From Oscillospiraceae bacterium (GTDB lineage: Bacteria; Bacillota; Clostridia; Oscillospirales; Ruminococcaceae): a stretch of 36,981 bases of DNA. This document shows, piece after piece, positions 8,102 to 17,566 of the stretch; position 1 is the stretch's first letter; each line of letters starts with the position of its first letter. The notes below the pieces were generated by a model. That model ran no database searches. It was not told the origin of the DNA and saw nothing but the letters and a program-made list of their open reading frames with translations. The stretch covers positions 1 to 36,981 of the forward strand of contig JAFQUQ010000038.1 of the NCBI GenBank assembly GCA_017408395.1, given 5' to 3'. The translations under genes were made by a program, and so were the position numbers.

Positions 8102-8156
8102 GAATTCAGTAATGTGTGTGGTGCACATTAATTATGAATTAAGTGAGGTTATTAAC

Positions 8157-10631
8157 ATGAAGTACGGTTTTTACGATGACGCTAAAAAAGAATACGTCAT
8201 TACTTCCCCTAAAACCCCATATCCATGGATCAACTACCTTGGAACTCAGGACTTCTTCGGTCTGATTTCCAATACAGCAGGCGGTTACGATTTCTACAAG
8301 GACGCTCGTCTTGCAAGAATCACCCGTTACCGCTATAACAACGTTCCTGCAGACGCCGGCGGACGTTATTTCTACATCAATGACAACGGCACAATCTGGA
8401 ATCCCGGCTGGGCTCCTGTAAAGGCTGACCTTGACGCTTACGAATGCCGTCACGGTATGGGCTATACAAAGATCACAGGTAAGAAGAACGGTCTTTCTGC
8501 TGAAGTTACTTTCTTCGTACCTCAGAATTTCACAGGCGAAGTTCAGAAGGTCGTTCTCAAGAACGAAAGCGGCGACGCTAAGTCCTTCAAGCTCTTCTCC
8601 TTCGTTGAATGGTGTCTCTGGGACGCTAACGACGACAGCACAAACTTCCAGCGTAACTTCAACACAGGTGAAGTTGAACTCGAAAAGAACGGTGCTGTTA
8701 TTTACCATAAGACAGAATACAAGGAAAGAAGAAATCACTTTGCTTTCTATGCTGTAAACGACACTGTTGACGGCTACGATACTGACCGTGAAACATTTAT
8801 GGGCAGCATCTACAACGATTTCCACAATCCTCAGACAGTTCTCGACGGCAAGCCTCAGAACTCTGTTGCTGACGGCTGGTCCCCTGTTGCTTCACACTAC
8901 AAGGAAATCACTCTCGGCGCAGGCGAAACAAAGACTCTTATCTTTACTCTCGGCTACGTTGAAAACCCATATGCTGAAAAGTTCAACGCTGACGGCTCTA
9001 TGAACAAGTCCAGAGCTTACGCTATGATGGAAAAGTTCGACACAGTTGCTAAGGTTGACGCTGCTCTCGAAGAGCTTGCTAAGACATGGGATGAGCTCCT
9101 CGCTAAGTACACAATCAAGTCTGACGACGAAAAGCTCAACAGACAGGTTAACATCTGGAACCAGTACCAGTGCATGGTTACTTTCAACCTTTCACGTTCC
9201 GCTTCTTACTTTGAAAGCGGTATCGGCAGAGGTATGGGCTTCCGTGACTCCAATCAGGACATCCTCGGCTTCGTTCACCAGATTCCTGAACGTGCAAGAG
9301 AAAGAATTCTCGACATTGCTGCTACTCAGCTTGAAGACGGCGGCAACTACCACCAGTATCAGCCTCTCACAAAGAAGGGCAACGACGCTGCAGGTACAAA
9401 CTTCAACGATGACCCGCTGTGGATGATCCTTTCCACTGCTGCTTACATCAAGGAAACAGGCGATATGGGTATCCTCGACGAAATGGTACCTTACAAGAAC
9501 GACGACAAGCTCGCTCAGCCTCTCCTTGACCACCTCAAGCGTTCCTTCTACCACGTTGTAAACAACAAGGGTCCTCACGGCCTCCCACTTATCGGACGTG
9601 CTGACTGGAACGACTGCCTCAACCTCAACTGCTTCTCAAGAGTTCCGGGCGAAAGCTTCCAGAACACAGCTTCCAACATCGCTAAAGAAGTTAACCCTGA
9701 AACAGGTGCTCCTCTCAACGAAGAAACAGCTGAATCCGTAATGATTGCAGGTATGTTTACATATATCGGACCTGAATACGAAAAGCTCTGCCGTTTAACA
9801 GGCAACATCGAAGAAGCTGACAAGGCTCAGGCTGAAATCGACAAGATGAAGCAGGCTATCATCGACTACGGCTGGGACGGCGAATGGTTCCTCCGTGCTT
9901 ACGACGCTTACGGCAAGAAGGTTGGTTCCAACGAAAATGAAGAAGGCAAGATCTTCATCGAACCACAGGGCTTCTGCGTAATGTCCGACATCGGCGGCAA
10001 GGAATTCACAGAAAAGACTATGGACAGCATTGACAAGTACCTCGGTACAAAGCACGGTCTTGTTCTCAACAATCCTGCATTTACAAGATATATCGTAGAA
10101 TACGGCGAAATTTCCACATACCCAGGCGGTTACAAGGAAAACGCTGGTATCTTCTGCCATAACAATGCTTGGATCATGTGTGCTGCTGCTTACGCAGGTA
10201 TGGGCGACAGAGCATTCGACTACTACACAAGAATTGCTCCTGCTTATCAGGAAGACGAACAGCTCCACAGAACTGAGCCATACGTTTACGCTCAGATGGT
10301 TGCAGGTAAGGACGCTAAGCGTTTCGGCGAAGCTAAGAACAGCTGGCTCACAGGTACTGCTGCTTGGAACTTTGTTGCTATTTCACAGTACATCCTCGGT
10401 ATCATCCCTGATTACGCAGGTCTTAAGATTGACCCATCCATTCCTAAGAACTGGGACGGCTACGAAGTATCCAGAACATACAGAGGCGCTGTTTATAATG
10501 TAAAGGTTCAGAACCCTGACCATGTTTCAAAGGGTATCAAGTCCATTACAGTAGACGGCAAGGCTATCGAAGGCAACATCCTCCCATCCTTCACAGAAGG
10601 TACACACGAAGTTGTTGCTATTATGGGCTAA
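8157..10631 (+). CDS. Cellobiose phosphorylase, GH94
   Basis: The enzyme splits cellobiose with phosphate into glucose and alpha-glucose 1-phosphate in the cytosol, saving ATP for a cellulose degrader. It has 824 residues, the size of cellobiose phosphorylases rather than the longer cellodextrin phosphorylases. The N-terminal beta-sandwich begins [16 protein letters not shown]. The catalytic (alpha/alpha)6 barrel contains [12 protein letters not shown] and DWNDCLN (483-489), whose second Asp (486) matches the family's general acid. I chose ATG 8157 (SD GTGAGG). The in-frame ATG at 8100 overlaps the -10 hexamer and cannot be used. Codons are strongly biased (AAG, AAC, GGC, GCT), more than in neighbouring genes, implying very high expression. 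It is monocistronic. Confidence 0.95.
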   Translation: MKYGFYDDAKKEYVITSPKTPYPWINYLGTQDFFGLISNTAGGYDFYKDARLARITRYRYNNVPADAGGRYFYINDNGTIWNPGWAPVKADLDAYECRHGMGYTKITGKKNGLSAEVTFFVPQNFTGEVQKVVLKNESGDAKSFKLFSFVEWCLWDANDDSTNFQRNFNTGEVELEKNGAVIYHKTEYKERRNHFAFYAVNDTVDGYDTDRETFMGSIYNDFHNPQTVLDGKPQNSVADGWSPVASHYKEITLGAGETKTLIFTLGYVENPYAEKFNADGSMNKSRAYAMMEKFDTVAKVDAALEELAKTWDELLAKYTIKSDDEKLNRQVNIWNQYQCMVTFNLSRSASYFESGIGRGMGFRDSNQDILGFVHQIPERARERILDIAATQLEDGGNYHQYQPLTKKGNDAAGTNFNDDPLWMILSTAAYIKETGDMGILDEMVPYKNDDKLAQPLLDHLKRSFYHVVNNKGPHGLPLIGRADWNDCLNLNCFSRVPGESFQNTASNIAKEVNPETGAPLNEETAESVMIAGMFTYIGPEYEKLCRLTGNIEEADKAQAEIDKMKQAIIDYGWDGEWFLRAYDAYGKKVGSNENEEGKIFIEPQGFCVMSDIGGKEFTEKTMDSIDKYLGTKHGLVLNNPAFTRYIVEYGEISTYPGGYKENAGIFCHNNAWIMCAAAYAGMGDRAFDYYTRIAPAYQEDEQLHRTEPYVYAQMVAGKDAKRFGEAKNSWLTGTAAWNFVAISQYILGIIPDYAGLKIDPSIPKNWDGYEVSRTYRGAVYNVKVQNPDHVSKGIKSITVDGKAIEGNILPSFTEGTHEVVAIMG

Positions 10632-10650
10632 GATTTGATTTAATCACTTT

Positions 10651-10686
10651 AAACGGTATCGCATTGATTGCGGTACCGTTTTTTGT
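10651..10686 (+). terminator. Terminator of cellobiose phosphorylase
   Basis: A 12-bp stem with one G-U pair (AACGGTATCGCA with TGCGGTACCGTT) followed by six T. Confidence 0.88.
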
Positions 10687-10697
10687 TCAAGCTGTTA

Positions 10698-10726
10698 TTG
10701 CAACAAATTCATTTTTGTGATATAAT
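10698..10726 (+). promoter_or_regulatory. Promoter of the glycosyltransferase pair
   Basis: TTGCAA (10698-10703), 17 bp, TATAAT (10721-10726), with a TGa extended -10. Confidence 0.8.
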
Positions 10727-10763
10727 TATTTAATAAATGCTTTTTAGGCGAAAGGAATGTAAA

Positions 10764-11717
10764 ATGAAGCCTGTACTTTATATAGTTGTACCTTGTTATA
10801 ACGAGGAAGAGGTGCTGCCTGTTACCTCGGAAATTTTTCTTAAAAAGCTTGATGAGCTTGCAAAAAAGGAAAAAATATCGGAAAACAGCAGAATTCTGTT
10901 TGTAAATGACGGAAGTACCGACAGCACCTGGGAAATAATCTGTTCTCTTGCGGAAAAGGACAGCCGTTTTCTGGGAATTTCCCAGAGCCGCAACAGAGGA
11001 CATCAGAGCTCTCTGCTGGCAGGTCTTATGGAAGCAAAGGACAAATGCAATATTACAATTTCCATCGACGCCGACGGTCAGGACGATGTTGACGCAATGG
11101 ACGAAATGATTGACGCTTACACCGACGGCTGTGACATTGTTTACGGCGTAAGAAGCAACCGTGAAAGTGACAGCTTCTTTAAACGAAGCACCGCACAGAC
11201 ATTTTACAAGCTTATGAATGCAATGGGTGCCGAGATAGTTTACAATCACGCCGACTATCGCCTGCTGTCCTCCGCTGTTCTGAAAAAGCTGGAAGAATTC
11301 AGGGAGGTCAACCTTTTCCTGAGGGGAATTATTCCGATGGTAGGCTTCAAAAGCACCTCCGTAAGCTACAAACGAAGTGAGCGTATTGCAGGAAAGACCC
11401 ACTATTCATTGAGAAAGATGGTGGGACTTGCTGTTGACGGCATTACAAGCTTCAGCATAAAACCTATCCAGATAATTACAAATCTCGGCGTACTTATTTC
11501 GCTTTTAAGCTTTGTAGGGGTAATATGGTCGGTGGTGCAGTATTTAAGAAACGTGACAGTTTCGGGCTGGGCAAGTATGACATGTATAATCTGCTTTATC
11601 GGCGGAATTCAGCTGATAAGCATAGGAATTTTAGGAGAATATATCGGCAAGATTTACCTTGAAACCAAACAGCGGCCACGCTACATTATAAACAAAAAAA
11701 CCTACGACGACAAATAA
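10764..11717 (+). CDS. GT2 family glycosyltransferase, GtrB/DPM1-like (polyprenyl-phosphate sugar synthase)
   Basis: This 317-residue protein probably transfers a sugar from a nucleotide sugar to undecaprenyl phosphate on the inner membrane face. The GT-A domain (1-~225) has VPCYNEEE (9-16), FVNDGSTDSTW, SRNRGHQSS and the metal/nucleotide motif DADGQD (102-107). Two C-terminal membrane helices (about 233-258 and 268-292) precede GEYIGKIYLETKQRPRY, typical of GtrB/ArnC/YkcC proteins. ATG 10764 has an SD (AAAGGA) 8 nt upstream; the in-frame ATG at 10737 has none. It is followed at once by a PMT-like glycosyltransferase that could use its lipid-linked sugar. The sugar is unknown. Confidence 0.93.
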   Translation: MKPVLYIVVPCYNEEEVLPVTSEIFLKKLDELAKKEKISENSRILFVNDGSTDSTWEIICSLAEKDSRFLGISQSRNRGHQSSLLAGLMEAKDKCNITISIDADGQDDVDAMDEMIDAYTDGCDIVYGVRSNRESDSFFKRSTAQTFYKLMNAMGAEIVYNHADYRLLSSAVLKKLEEFREVNLFLRGIIPMVGFKSTSVSYKRSERIAGKTHYSLRKMVGLAVDGITSFSIKPIQIITNLGVLISLLSFVGVIWSVVQYLRNVTVSGWASMTCIICFIGGIQLISIGILGEYIGKIYLETKQRPRYIINKKTYDDK

Positions 11718-11751
11718 AAGGAGGACGTGCTTCCCGAAAGCACGGTAAGTT
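11718..11751 (+). promoter_or_regulatory. Split ribosome binding site: SD, hairpin, then start codon
   Basis: AAGGAGG (11718-11724) overlaps the preceding stop and lies 27 nt before ATG 11752, too far for normal initiation. The gap holds a perfect 7-bp hairpin (11726-11732 with 11738-11744, loop CCCGA). Folding leaves an effective spacing of 8 nt. An in-frame TAA just before the ATG rules out an upstream start. Confidence 0.7.
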
Positions 11752-14055
11752 ATGATATCTGTTCTTTTTGCAAGCACAATAATGTGCGTACTTTTCTGGG
11801 GTGTGTTTTTTATAAAGAAAACACGTGAAATTCCCGTTTATTCCAAACCTGAGCTTGCTGTATTCTATGGTATGACAAGGCTTATGCCCGTGTTTATGCT
11901 TACTGAAATAACGGGACAGGTCATAAGAAATGCCGTATGGGACCTGATAATTCTTGTCATTCTGGGAGTTTACATTTCCAAAAACAAATCTAAAAACCGA
12001 CGAAGCTGTGTTTATGCGCTGTATCTTTTCCAGCCTGCGGCTATACTTTCTATAACTTGCGGCACTGACCTTTATATGGCATTCATTCTTCTCGGAATTG
12101 TTGCGGCAGGTGCATTCGATATTTTTTACGTACAGAAAAAAGGCGGCTCTCTGCTTGCTTTTCTGCCTGAATATACAACTTTAAACATTGGTGCGGCAGT
12201 TCTTTTTGCGGCTGTAAAGCTTAATTCGGAAAACGGAATTTCCGCAATGCATATCGTTTCATTTGCAATTTTTGCGGCAGCAGTCACAATGTTTATTTTA
12301 AGGCTTGCAAAGGGCAGAATTAAACTTAATTTCCGCAATTCCGACAATGAAAAAACGGAAAACTGCGGCTGTCTGAACAAAAAGGGAAACCCTCTTACGT
12401 GGAAGGATTTTCTTGCAATGGGACTGCTTACAGCGGCTTTTTCGGTAATGATTTTCCTGGGACTCGGAAGCAGCTCCGCCCCTCAGACAAGCTATATCCT
12501 AAATCAGGACAGCAATCAGATCGTTTTTGATTTCGGCAGGGAAACCAAGCTTACCACTATGTACGTTCATCTTACCTGTGAGTCAGACGCAGAATTTATC
12601 TTTGCCGTACCTGACGCTGACGGCTCACAATGGACTGCTCTGGGCGGCAAAAAGCTTATTGAAAGTCCGTTCCGCTGGAATGTTGTGCCGATCGATACCA
12701 CCGTTACAAAGCTTGCTCTTATTTTAAACAGCCCCAGAGCTTATATCACAGAAATCGTCTGCTTCAACAGCGACGGAAATGTTGTACAGCCTGTCAACGC
12801 TTCCGATTACAGCACGATTTTCGACGAGCAGACCACCTTCCCTCCAAACGATTCCTACTACTACCGTACCTTCTTTGATGAAGTTTACCACGCAAGAACT
12901 GCTTACGAATTCATCCACGGTCTGCCCATTTATGAAGCAACTCACCCGCCTCTCGGCAAATCAATTATTTCCCTGGGAATAAGAATGTTCGGAATGACAC
13001 CATTCGGGTGGAGATTTATGTGTGCTGTCTGCGGTATTCTCATTGTCCCCCTTATGTACCTGTTTGCACACAAAATGTTCGGCAACACCCTTTCCGCAAG
13101 CTTCACTACCCTGCTGACCGTAACGGAATTTATGCATTTGGCGCTGTCGTCAATCGCAACTCTTGACATCATCATTGCCCTGTTTATTTTGCTGATGTTC
13201 TATTTTATGTACGGCTTTGCAAAATGCCTGAACCTTAACGGAAGCTTAAAAATACAGCTTGTATGGCTGCTGCTCTGCGGTATTTCAACAGGTCTTGCAA
13301 TTGCCACAAAATGGACGGGTTTCTATGCTGTACTCGGAATTGCTGTGATTTTCTTTGCGTCACTCATACAGAAAAACGACGGCATAAACAAGCTTGTAAA
13401 GAAAAAGGATTACCTTTTAAAGCTTGGTTTAAGCTGCTGTGTGTTCTTTATTGTGATACCGCTTACGATTTACGTGCTGTCGTATATTCCGTTCCAGCAG
13501 ACCTTTAAAGGCTACGGGCTTGCTGAAATTGCCTACGAAAACAGCAAATTTATGCTTTCCTATCACGCAGATACCGTTTTTGACCACATGTACTCATCTG
13601 AATGGTACGAGTGGCTCATTGACCGTGTTCCCCTTACAAGCGCACACACCACCGTTTCAGACGGTCAGGCAAGCATAATCGTAACAATGGGAAATCCTGT
13701 TATATTATGGTTGGGACTTGCGGCATTTGCTCACCAGATCTATTTATGGAGATGTAAAAAATGTGCAAACGCACAGTTCCTTGTGATAGCCTATCTTGCA
13801 ATGCTTCTCCCGTGGCTGTTTATCCACAGAACCGTTTTTATTTACCAGTACTTCGCAGATATTCTCATTCTCGCACCTATGATGTGCAACTCGGTCAACC
13901 ATATCAGACACAGCAAAAAGGCAATGGCGGTGATTTCTGTGCTGTCAGCAGGCGTTTTTGCTATGTTCTATCCCATTCTGTCAGGAATAAACGTCAGCGC
14001 TGACTACGTAAACACGTTCCTTGAGTGGCTTCCGACCTGGACTTTTTCAGCTTAA
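11752..14055 (+). CDS. PMT-like membrane glycosyltransferase with inserted extracytoplasmic domain
   Basis: A 767-residue GT-C type protein related to protein-O-mannosyltransferases. The N-terminal ~235 residues hold several membrane helices and a basic/Cys loop (about 183-215). A soluble beta-rich segment (about 245-355) resembles a carbohydrate-binding or discoidin-like fold. The PMT core then begins with FDEVYHARTAY, where Asp376-Glu377 correspond to the catalytic acidic pair of the family, and THPPLGKS (397-404), followed by about nine helices. It likely transfers a sugar from the lipid carrier made by the upstream GT2 to a wall polymer or secreted protein. The core follows the PMT pattern; the helices plus soluble domain before it are unusual. 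Confidence 0.88.
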   Translation: MISVLFASTIMCVLFWGVFFIKKTREIPVYSKPELAVFYGMTRLMPVFMLTEITGQVIRNAVWDLIILVILGVYISKNKSKNRRSCVYALYLFQPAAILSITCGTDLYMAFILLGIVAAGAFDIFYVQKKGGSLLAFLPEYTTLNIGAAVLFAAVKLNSENGISAMHIVSFAIFAAAVTMFILRLAKGRIKLNFRNSDNEKTENCGCLNKKGNPLTWKDFLAMGLLTAAFSVMIFLGLGSSSAPQTSYILNQDSNQIVFDFGRETKLTTMYVHLTCESDAEFIFAVPDADGSQWTALGGKKLIESPFRWNVVPIDTTVTKLALILNSPRAYITEIVCFNSDGNVVQPVNASDYSTIFDEQTTFPPNDSYYYRTFFDEVYHARTAYEFIHGLPIYEATHPPLGKSIISLGIRMFGMTPFGWRFMCAVCGILIVPLMYLFAHKMFGNTLSASFTTLLTVTEFMHLALSSIATLDIIIALFILLMFYFMYGFAKCLNLNGSLKIQLVWLLLCGISTGLAIATKWTGFYAVLGIAVIFFASLIQKNDGINKLVKKKDYLLKLGLSCCVFFIVIPLTIYVLSYIPFQQTFKGYGLAEIAYENSKFMLSYHADTVFDHMYSSEWYEWLIDRVPLTSAHTTVSDGQASIIVTMGNPVILWLGLAAFAHQIYLWRCKKCANAQFLVIAYLAMLLPWLFIHRTVFIYQYFADILILAPMMCNSVNHIRHSKKAMAVISVLSAGVFAMFYPILSGINVSADYVNTFLEWLPTWTFSA

Positions 14056-14120
14056 ATAATACACTTTTTGTCAGCATTAACAGTTTGTTCACTTTTTAAA
14101 AATTAATATAAACAAAATTC

Positions 14121-14149
14121 TTGACATTTATTTATAAATATAGTATACT
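14121..14149 (+). promoter_or_regulatory. Consensus promoter of the NPDTG wall protein
   Basis: TTGACA (14121-14126), 17 bp, TATACT (14144-14149), starting transcription about 30 nt before the ATG. Confidence 0.85.
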
Positions 14150-14184
14150 AAGTATATTAAATGTGAAAGGATGGTTATATTAAA

Positions 14185-14967
14185 ATGAACAAAATTAAAA
14201 CTGCTATTTCATGCTCCTTATGTGCTGTACTTTGTCTTGCAAATATTTTCAGTGTTTCCGCCCTCGGAAGCTACGATTTATTGTCAGGAAAAAACGGAAA
14301 TTACGACGCTTCAACAGGTGAAGGCTTTTCCTTTGAAATTGATGCACCATATGATGATTTTTCCCAGCTGAAAATTGACGGAAACGTTATTTCAGCGGAT
14401 TTTTACAGCGTTGAAGCAGGACGACTTGTCGAAACAGGCGGTGATCTGCGTACAAGAGGCAACAAAGAGCCCTTCGACCCTTCAGTGGCCTTCCCCGATC
14501 CACCCGTTTATACAACAACCGAAGCTACAACAACAGAGGCTGTTACCACTACGGAAGAAACCACAACATCACTTGAAGCATCAAGTACAGGCAGCGTACA
14601 GCTAACTGCCCAGCCTCCCACATTTTCAATGTACAAAAAACTTGATCCAAAGGATTATTCTTCCTCAGGCTCGTATTTTACAACAATAGTAACAATTTAC
14701 CCCGAATATCTTTCAACACTTGAAACAGGCACCTATGACATAAACTTTATTTACAAGGATGGTTCAGCTTTCACCAAGCTTAAGGTTATAGCTGACAAAC
14801 CCGAAGTTGTTGAGGAAACAACCACTCTTGCAGAAATTATTGAAGAGGCTTTCGAGGAAGTTCCTATTGTAAGCAATCCTGACACAGGCTCTGCAATCGG
14901 TATGACAGCAGTAATTTTCACTCTGTCCGGTATAGCAGCAGTTATAGCTTCAAGAAAGAAAAAATAA
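14185..14967 (+). CDS. Secreted wall protein with NPDTG sortase-type anchor
   Basis: A 260-residue exported protein. A signal peptide covers 1-~27. An N-terminal domain rich in beta-strand patterns (30-~108) and a second one (about 145-205) are separated by a Thr/Glu linker (about 112-135). The C terminus has NPDTG (231-235), a hydrophobic helix and RKKK, the three-part layout of a sortase substrate with a variant of LPXTG. No sortase is in the window. Without crosslinking it would be a membrane-anchored protein. SD AAAGGA lies 13 nt from the ATG. The ligand or role is unknown. Confidence 0.85.
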   Translation: MNKIKTAISCSLCAVLCLANIFSVSALGSYDLLSGKNGNYDASTGEGFSFEIDAPYDDFSQLKIDGNVISADFYSVEAGRLVETGGDLRTRGNKEPFDPSVAFPDPPVYTTTEATTTEAVTTTEETTTSLEASSTGSVQLTAQPPTFSMYKKLDPKDYSSSGSYFTTIVTIYPEYLSTLETGTYDINFIYKDGSAFTKLKVIADKPEVVEETTTLAEIIEEAFEEVPIVSNPDTGSAIGMTAVIFTLSGIAAVIASRKKK

Positions 14968-14972
14968 TCAAT

Positions 14973-15007
14973 AAAAATGCGGTATCCGAAAAAGATACCG
15001 CATTTTT
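14973..15007. terminator. Bidirectional terminator between the wall protein and symporter genes
   Basis: A perfect 14-bp stem (14973-14986 with 14994-15007) with flanking A5 and T5 gives U tracts on both strands for the two converging genes. Confidence 0.92.
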
Positions 15008-15019
15008 GTTTAATCTTTA

Positions 15020-16363
15020 TTAAACGTAACCGAAAATTGAAGAAAGGAAAATCACAACCATAAATACAGGCGCAACATACTTTATCATTACTCTGAAAAG
15101 TCCCTTTGACTTGAACGGAGCATTCAGCTCAACCTCTTCTTCAATATAGGTTGTCTTTGCAACATATCCGATAAGAATACAGGTAAGAAGTGCAACTATC
15201 GGCATTATGATATTGTTGCTGAGGAAGTCAAAGAAATCAAGGAACTGCATTCCGAAAAGCTTGACCTCTGACCAGACGCTGTAACCAAGTACAGACAGCA
15301 TTGCAATTACAATTGAAAATGCAATTACAACAAGACACGCAGGAATACGCTTAAGCTTAAACTTCTCCATTATAATGGAAACGATGGTTTCCATAAGTGA
15401 AATCGATGATGTAAGCGCTGCAAGTGCTACAAGAACAAAGAAAACTGTACCTATCGCTCTGCCGCCTGCCATCGATTCAAAAACGTTCGGGAGCGTAATA
15501 AACATAAGGCTCGGACCTGCATTGAGCGCAGATTTATCGCCGCCCGAAAATGCAAATACGGCAGGAATAATCATCATACCTGCAAGAAATGCTATACCCG
15601 TATCGAAAATCTCGATCTGTCTTACAGATGTTTCAAGGTTGTCCTCTTTTCTCATATATGAGCCGTAGGTTATCATAATACCCATCGCCAGCGACATAGA
15701 ATAGAAAAGCTGTCCCATTGCCGCAACTACCGTTTTAAGAGAGAAGTTTGCGAAATCAGGCTTGATATAATAAATGAAGCCTTCCATTGCACCGTCAATG
15801 GTAAGTCCGTAAACTGCTATGAAAATCGAAATAAGTACAAGGACAGGCATAAGGAATTTGCTTACCTTTTCAATGCCCTTTTCTACACCAAGCATTACAA
15901 CAACAGCTGTAAGTCCCATATAAATTGCCAGGAACAGGGTAGGCTGTCCCGCATTTCCGATGAAGGTGTTGAAAAATGTACCATCATCTGCTGCGGCAGG
16001 TCCCTGACCTGTTATGTAAACCATAAGATATTTGAGCACCCATCCGCCGATTACGCAGTAATACGGGAAAATAATCATAGGTACTGCTGAAGCAATCCAT
16101 CCAAGAGGCTTGAATTTGCTGTTTATGTCGGCATATGCACCGATAACGCTCTTGCCTGTTTTACGTCCGATTGAAATTTCAGTAATCATAAGTGCGAAGC
16201 CGAATGTTACTGTCAGTATGAGATATACCAACAGGAAAATTCCTCCGCCGTATTTTGCGGCAAGATACGGGAATCGCCATATATTTCCCAGACCAACCGC
16301 CGAGCCTGCAGCTGCCAGTACAAAGCCTATCTTGGTACTGAAGCCTGCTTTCTTTTCGCTCAT
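15020..16363 (-). CDS. Sodium-dependent transporter, neurotransmitter:sodium symporter (LeuT) family
   Basis: A 447-residue membrane protein. The first helix has the family signature GSAVGLGNIWRFPY, whose unwound centre binds Na+ and substrate. About 11 helices can be counted, as in the shorter bacterial members (MhsT type). The start of the sixth helix (about 225) has GQLFYSMSLAMGI, the matching Na+/substrate segment. It most likely imports an amino acid; the exact one cannot be told from sequence. SD AAAGGAAG precedes ATG 16363 and it has its own promoter. Confidence 0.94.
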   Translation of the reverse strand: MSEKKAGFSTKIGFVLAAAGSAVGLGNIWRFPYLAAKYGGGIFLLVYLILTVTFGFALMITEISIGRKTGKSVIGAYADINSKFKPLGWIASAVPMIIFPYYCVIGGWVLKYLMVYITGQGPAAADDGTFFNTFIGNAGQPTLFLAIYMGLTAVVVMLGVEKGIEKVSKFLMPVLVLISIFIAVYGLTIDGAMEGFIYYIKPDFANFSLKTVVAAMGQLFYSMSLAMGIMITYGSYMRKEDNLETSVRQIEIFDTGIAFLAGMMIIPAVFAFSGGDKSALNAGPSLMFITLPNVFESMAGGRAIGTVFFVLVALAALTSSISLMETIVSIIMEKFKLKRIPACLVVIAFSIVIAMLSVLGYSVWSEVKLFGMQFLDFFDFLSNNIIMPIVALLTCILIGYVAKTTYIEEEVELNAPFKSKGLFRVMIKYVAPVFMVVIFLSSIFGYV

Positions 16364-16408
16364 TCACATCTTCCTTTCATTTTATAATTCAGAACACAAT
16401 AATTATTA

Positions 16409-16437
16409 ATTATACCATATTCCGAAAGATAAATCAA
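16409..16437 (-). promoter_or_regulatory. Promoter of the symporter gene
   Basis: On the minus strand TTGATT (16437-16432), 17 bp, TATAAT (16414-16409). Confidence 0.75.
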
Positions 16438-16456
16438 CTGTTCACGTCCATAAAAA

Positions 16457-17416
16457 TCATTTTATTGCCACATATCCCGTATCCTCAACGATTTTCTGTC
16501 CCTCATCGGAAAGAATCCAGTCTATCAGAGGGGGGATATTCGGATTATCATTGTCCTTGCGGTATATTGCATAAAATTTATCAATAACGGGATAACTGCC
16601 GCTTCGTATGCTTTCACCGTCTGGATATACGCCGTCCACGGCAAGCATTTTTACTTTACCGTCAGCCACTACGTCCTCAACGTAAAAACGGAAGGAATAG
16701 CCTATTGAGCGTCCTAAAAAGCTGTTGTAGTCCTTTTTCATCTCCGTACCGTCCATAAAAGACAGCATTGCAGTCTGACTTCCGCTGCCCTCGCTACGCT
16801 GTAAAGCCGCAATAAGCGTCTTATCGCCGCCCACCTGCGACCAGCGTGTGTATTTTCCCGTATAAATGCCCTTTATCTGCTCTGTGGTAAGGTTTTCCAC
16901 AGGATTGGCCTTATTTACAATAAAAACAAAAGCCTCTGCACCTATTGGCACAAATTCAAGCTCAACGCCCTTTTCCGCCGCATATGCAAGCTGCTTTTCC
17001 GACGGCTCCGCACAGAAAATTATGTCAGAGCTGCCCTCAACCACGGCTTTGTACGCACCTACGGTATTTCTTTTCTGCAAAAGGCTGTCCTGTGCAAAAT
17101 CTGTACCGTCAAATTTACAGCTTCCCTCAGGATAAACTGAATTCATAAACGCTGAATAAACAGGATAAAGTGCCGTAGCACCGTCAAGAACAGGCAGGTC
17201 CTCCCCTGTCAGTTTAAACTCGCTGTCAAGCTTTACAATTGCAGAACTATCCTCAAAGGGCAGGTATTTCCCAAGCTCAATTGACTTAACCTGCATACCC
17301 TCGCTGTAATCGCTTATGCACCGTTTCGTAAAGAGGTTGTACACGCTCAGGTCAAACAGCAGAAAGCCCAGCACAAGCGCACCTGCTCCCAGCAGTTGTT
17401 TATGAAGCTTCTTCAT
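16457..17416 (-). CDS. Membrane-anchored PstS-like substrate-binding protein
   Basis: A 319-residue protein with an N-terminal membrane helix (8-~30) and no lipobox. The PBP_like fold follows from about residue 65. Family features include LDGATALYPVY, a YKAVVEGSSDII segment, FVFIVNKANPVENLT, IKGIYTGKYTRWSQVGG, QRSEGSGSQT and a PVIDKFYAIY segment near the end. These resemble phosphate-binding PstS and related proteins, and the RSEGSG(S/T) loop usually contacts the oxyanion. No PstCAB transporter is nearby, so it may be a sensor or accessory rather than a transport component. Its ATG overlaps the previous gene by 17 nt, with an SD (AGAGGTG) inside that gene, so the two are translationally linked. 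Confidence 0.87.
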   Translation of the reverse strand: MKKLHKQLLGAGALVLGFLLFDLSVYNLFTKRCISDYSEGMQVKSIELGKYLPFEDSSAIVKLDSEFKLTGEDLPVLDGATALYPVYSAFMNSVYPEGSCKFDGTDFAQDSLLQKRNTVGAYKAVVEGSSDIIFCAEPSEKQLAYAAEKGVELEFVPIGAEAFVFIVNKANPVENLTTEQIKGIYTGKYTRWSQVGGDKTLIAALQRSEGSGSQTAMLSFMDGTEMKKDYNSFLGRSIGYSFRFYVEDVVADGKVKMLAVDGVYPDGESIRSGSYPVIDKFYAIYRKDNDNPNIPPLIDWILSDEGQKIVEDTGYVAIK

Positions 17417-17558
17417 AGGGCACCTCTTCCTTGGAAATGTAGGAAATTATGGACGCATTATTATAAAGTCTGACCGTATAAATTACCAGTGCCGCAGAGG
17501 TTATTACCCCCACAGCGCATATCACAGCTATAAGTCTGACAAATTTTTTATCTGACAT
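17400..17558 (-). CDS. Small single-pass membrane protein
   Basis: A 52-residue protein beginning MSDKKFVRLIAV, with one membrane helix (about 7-30) and an acidic tail ending KEEVPYEEAS. ATG 17558 is preceded by GAGGTGG. The longer in-frame start at 17609 lies inside the upstream gene and has no SD. It sits 8 nt after the 86-residue membrane protein and overlaps the PstS-like gene, so it belongs to the operon. The family is unknown. Confidence 0.7.
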   Translation of the reverse strand: MSDKKFVRLIAVICAVGVITSAALVIYTVRLYNNASIISYISKEEVPYEEAS

Positions 17559-17566
17559 AATCCACC

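Noticed and set aside
8100-8156. 19-codon upstream extension of cellobiose phosphorylase
   Set aside because: The ATG overlaps the -10 hexamer, so it cannot be in the mRNA.
8139-8825. Minus-strand 228-aa frame inside cellobiose phosphorylase
   Set aside because: Shadow frame caused by strong codon bias; no family features.
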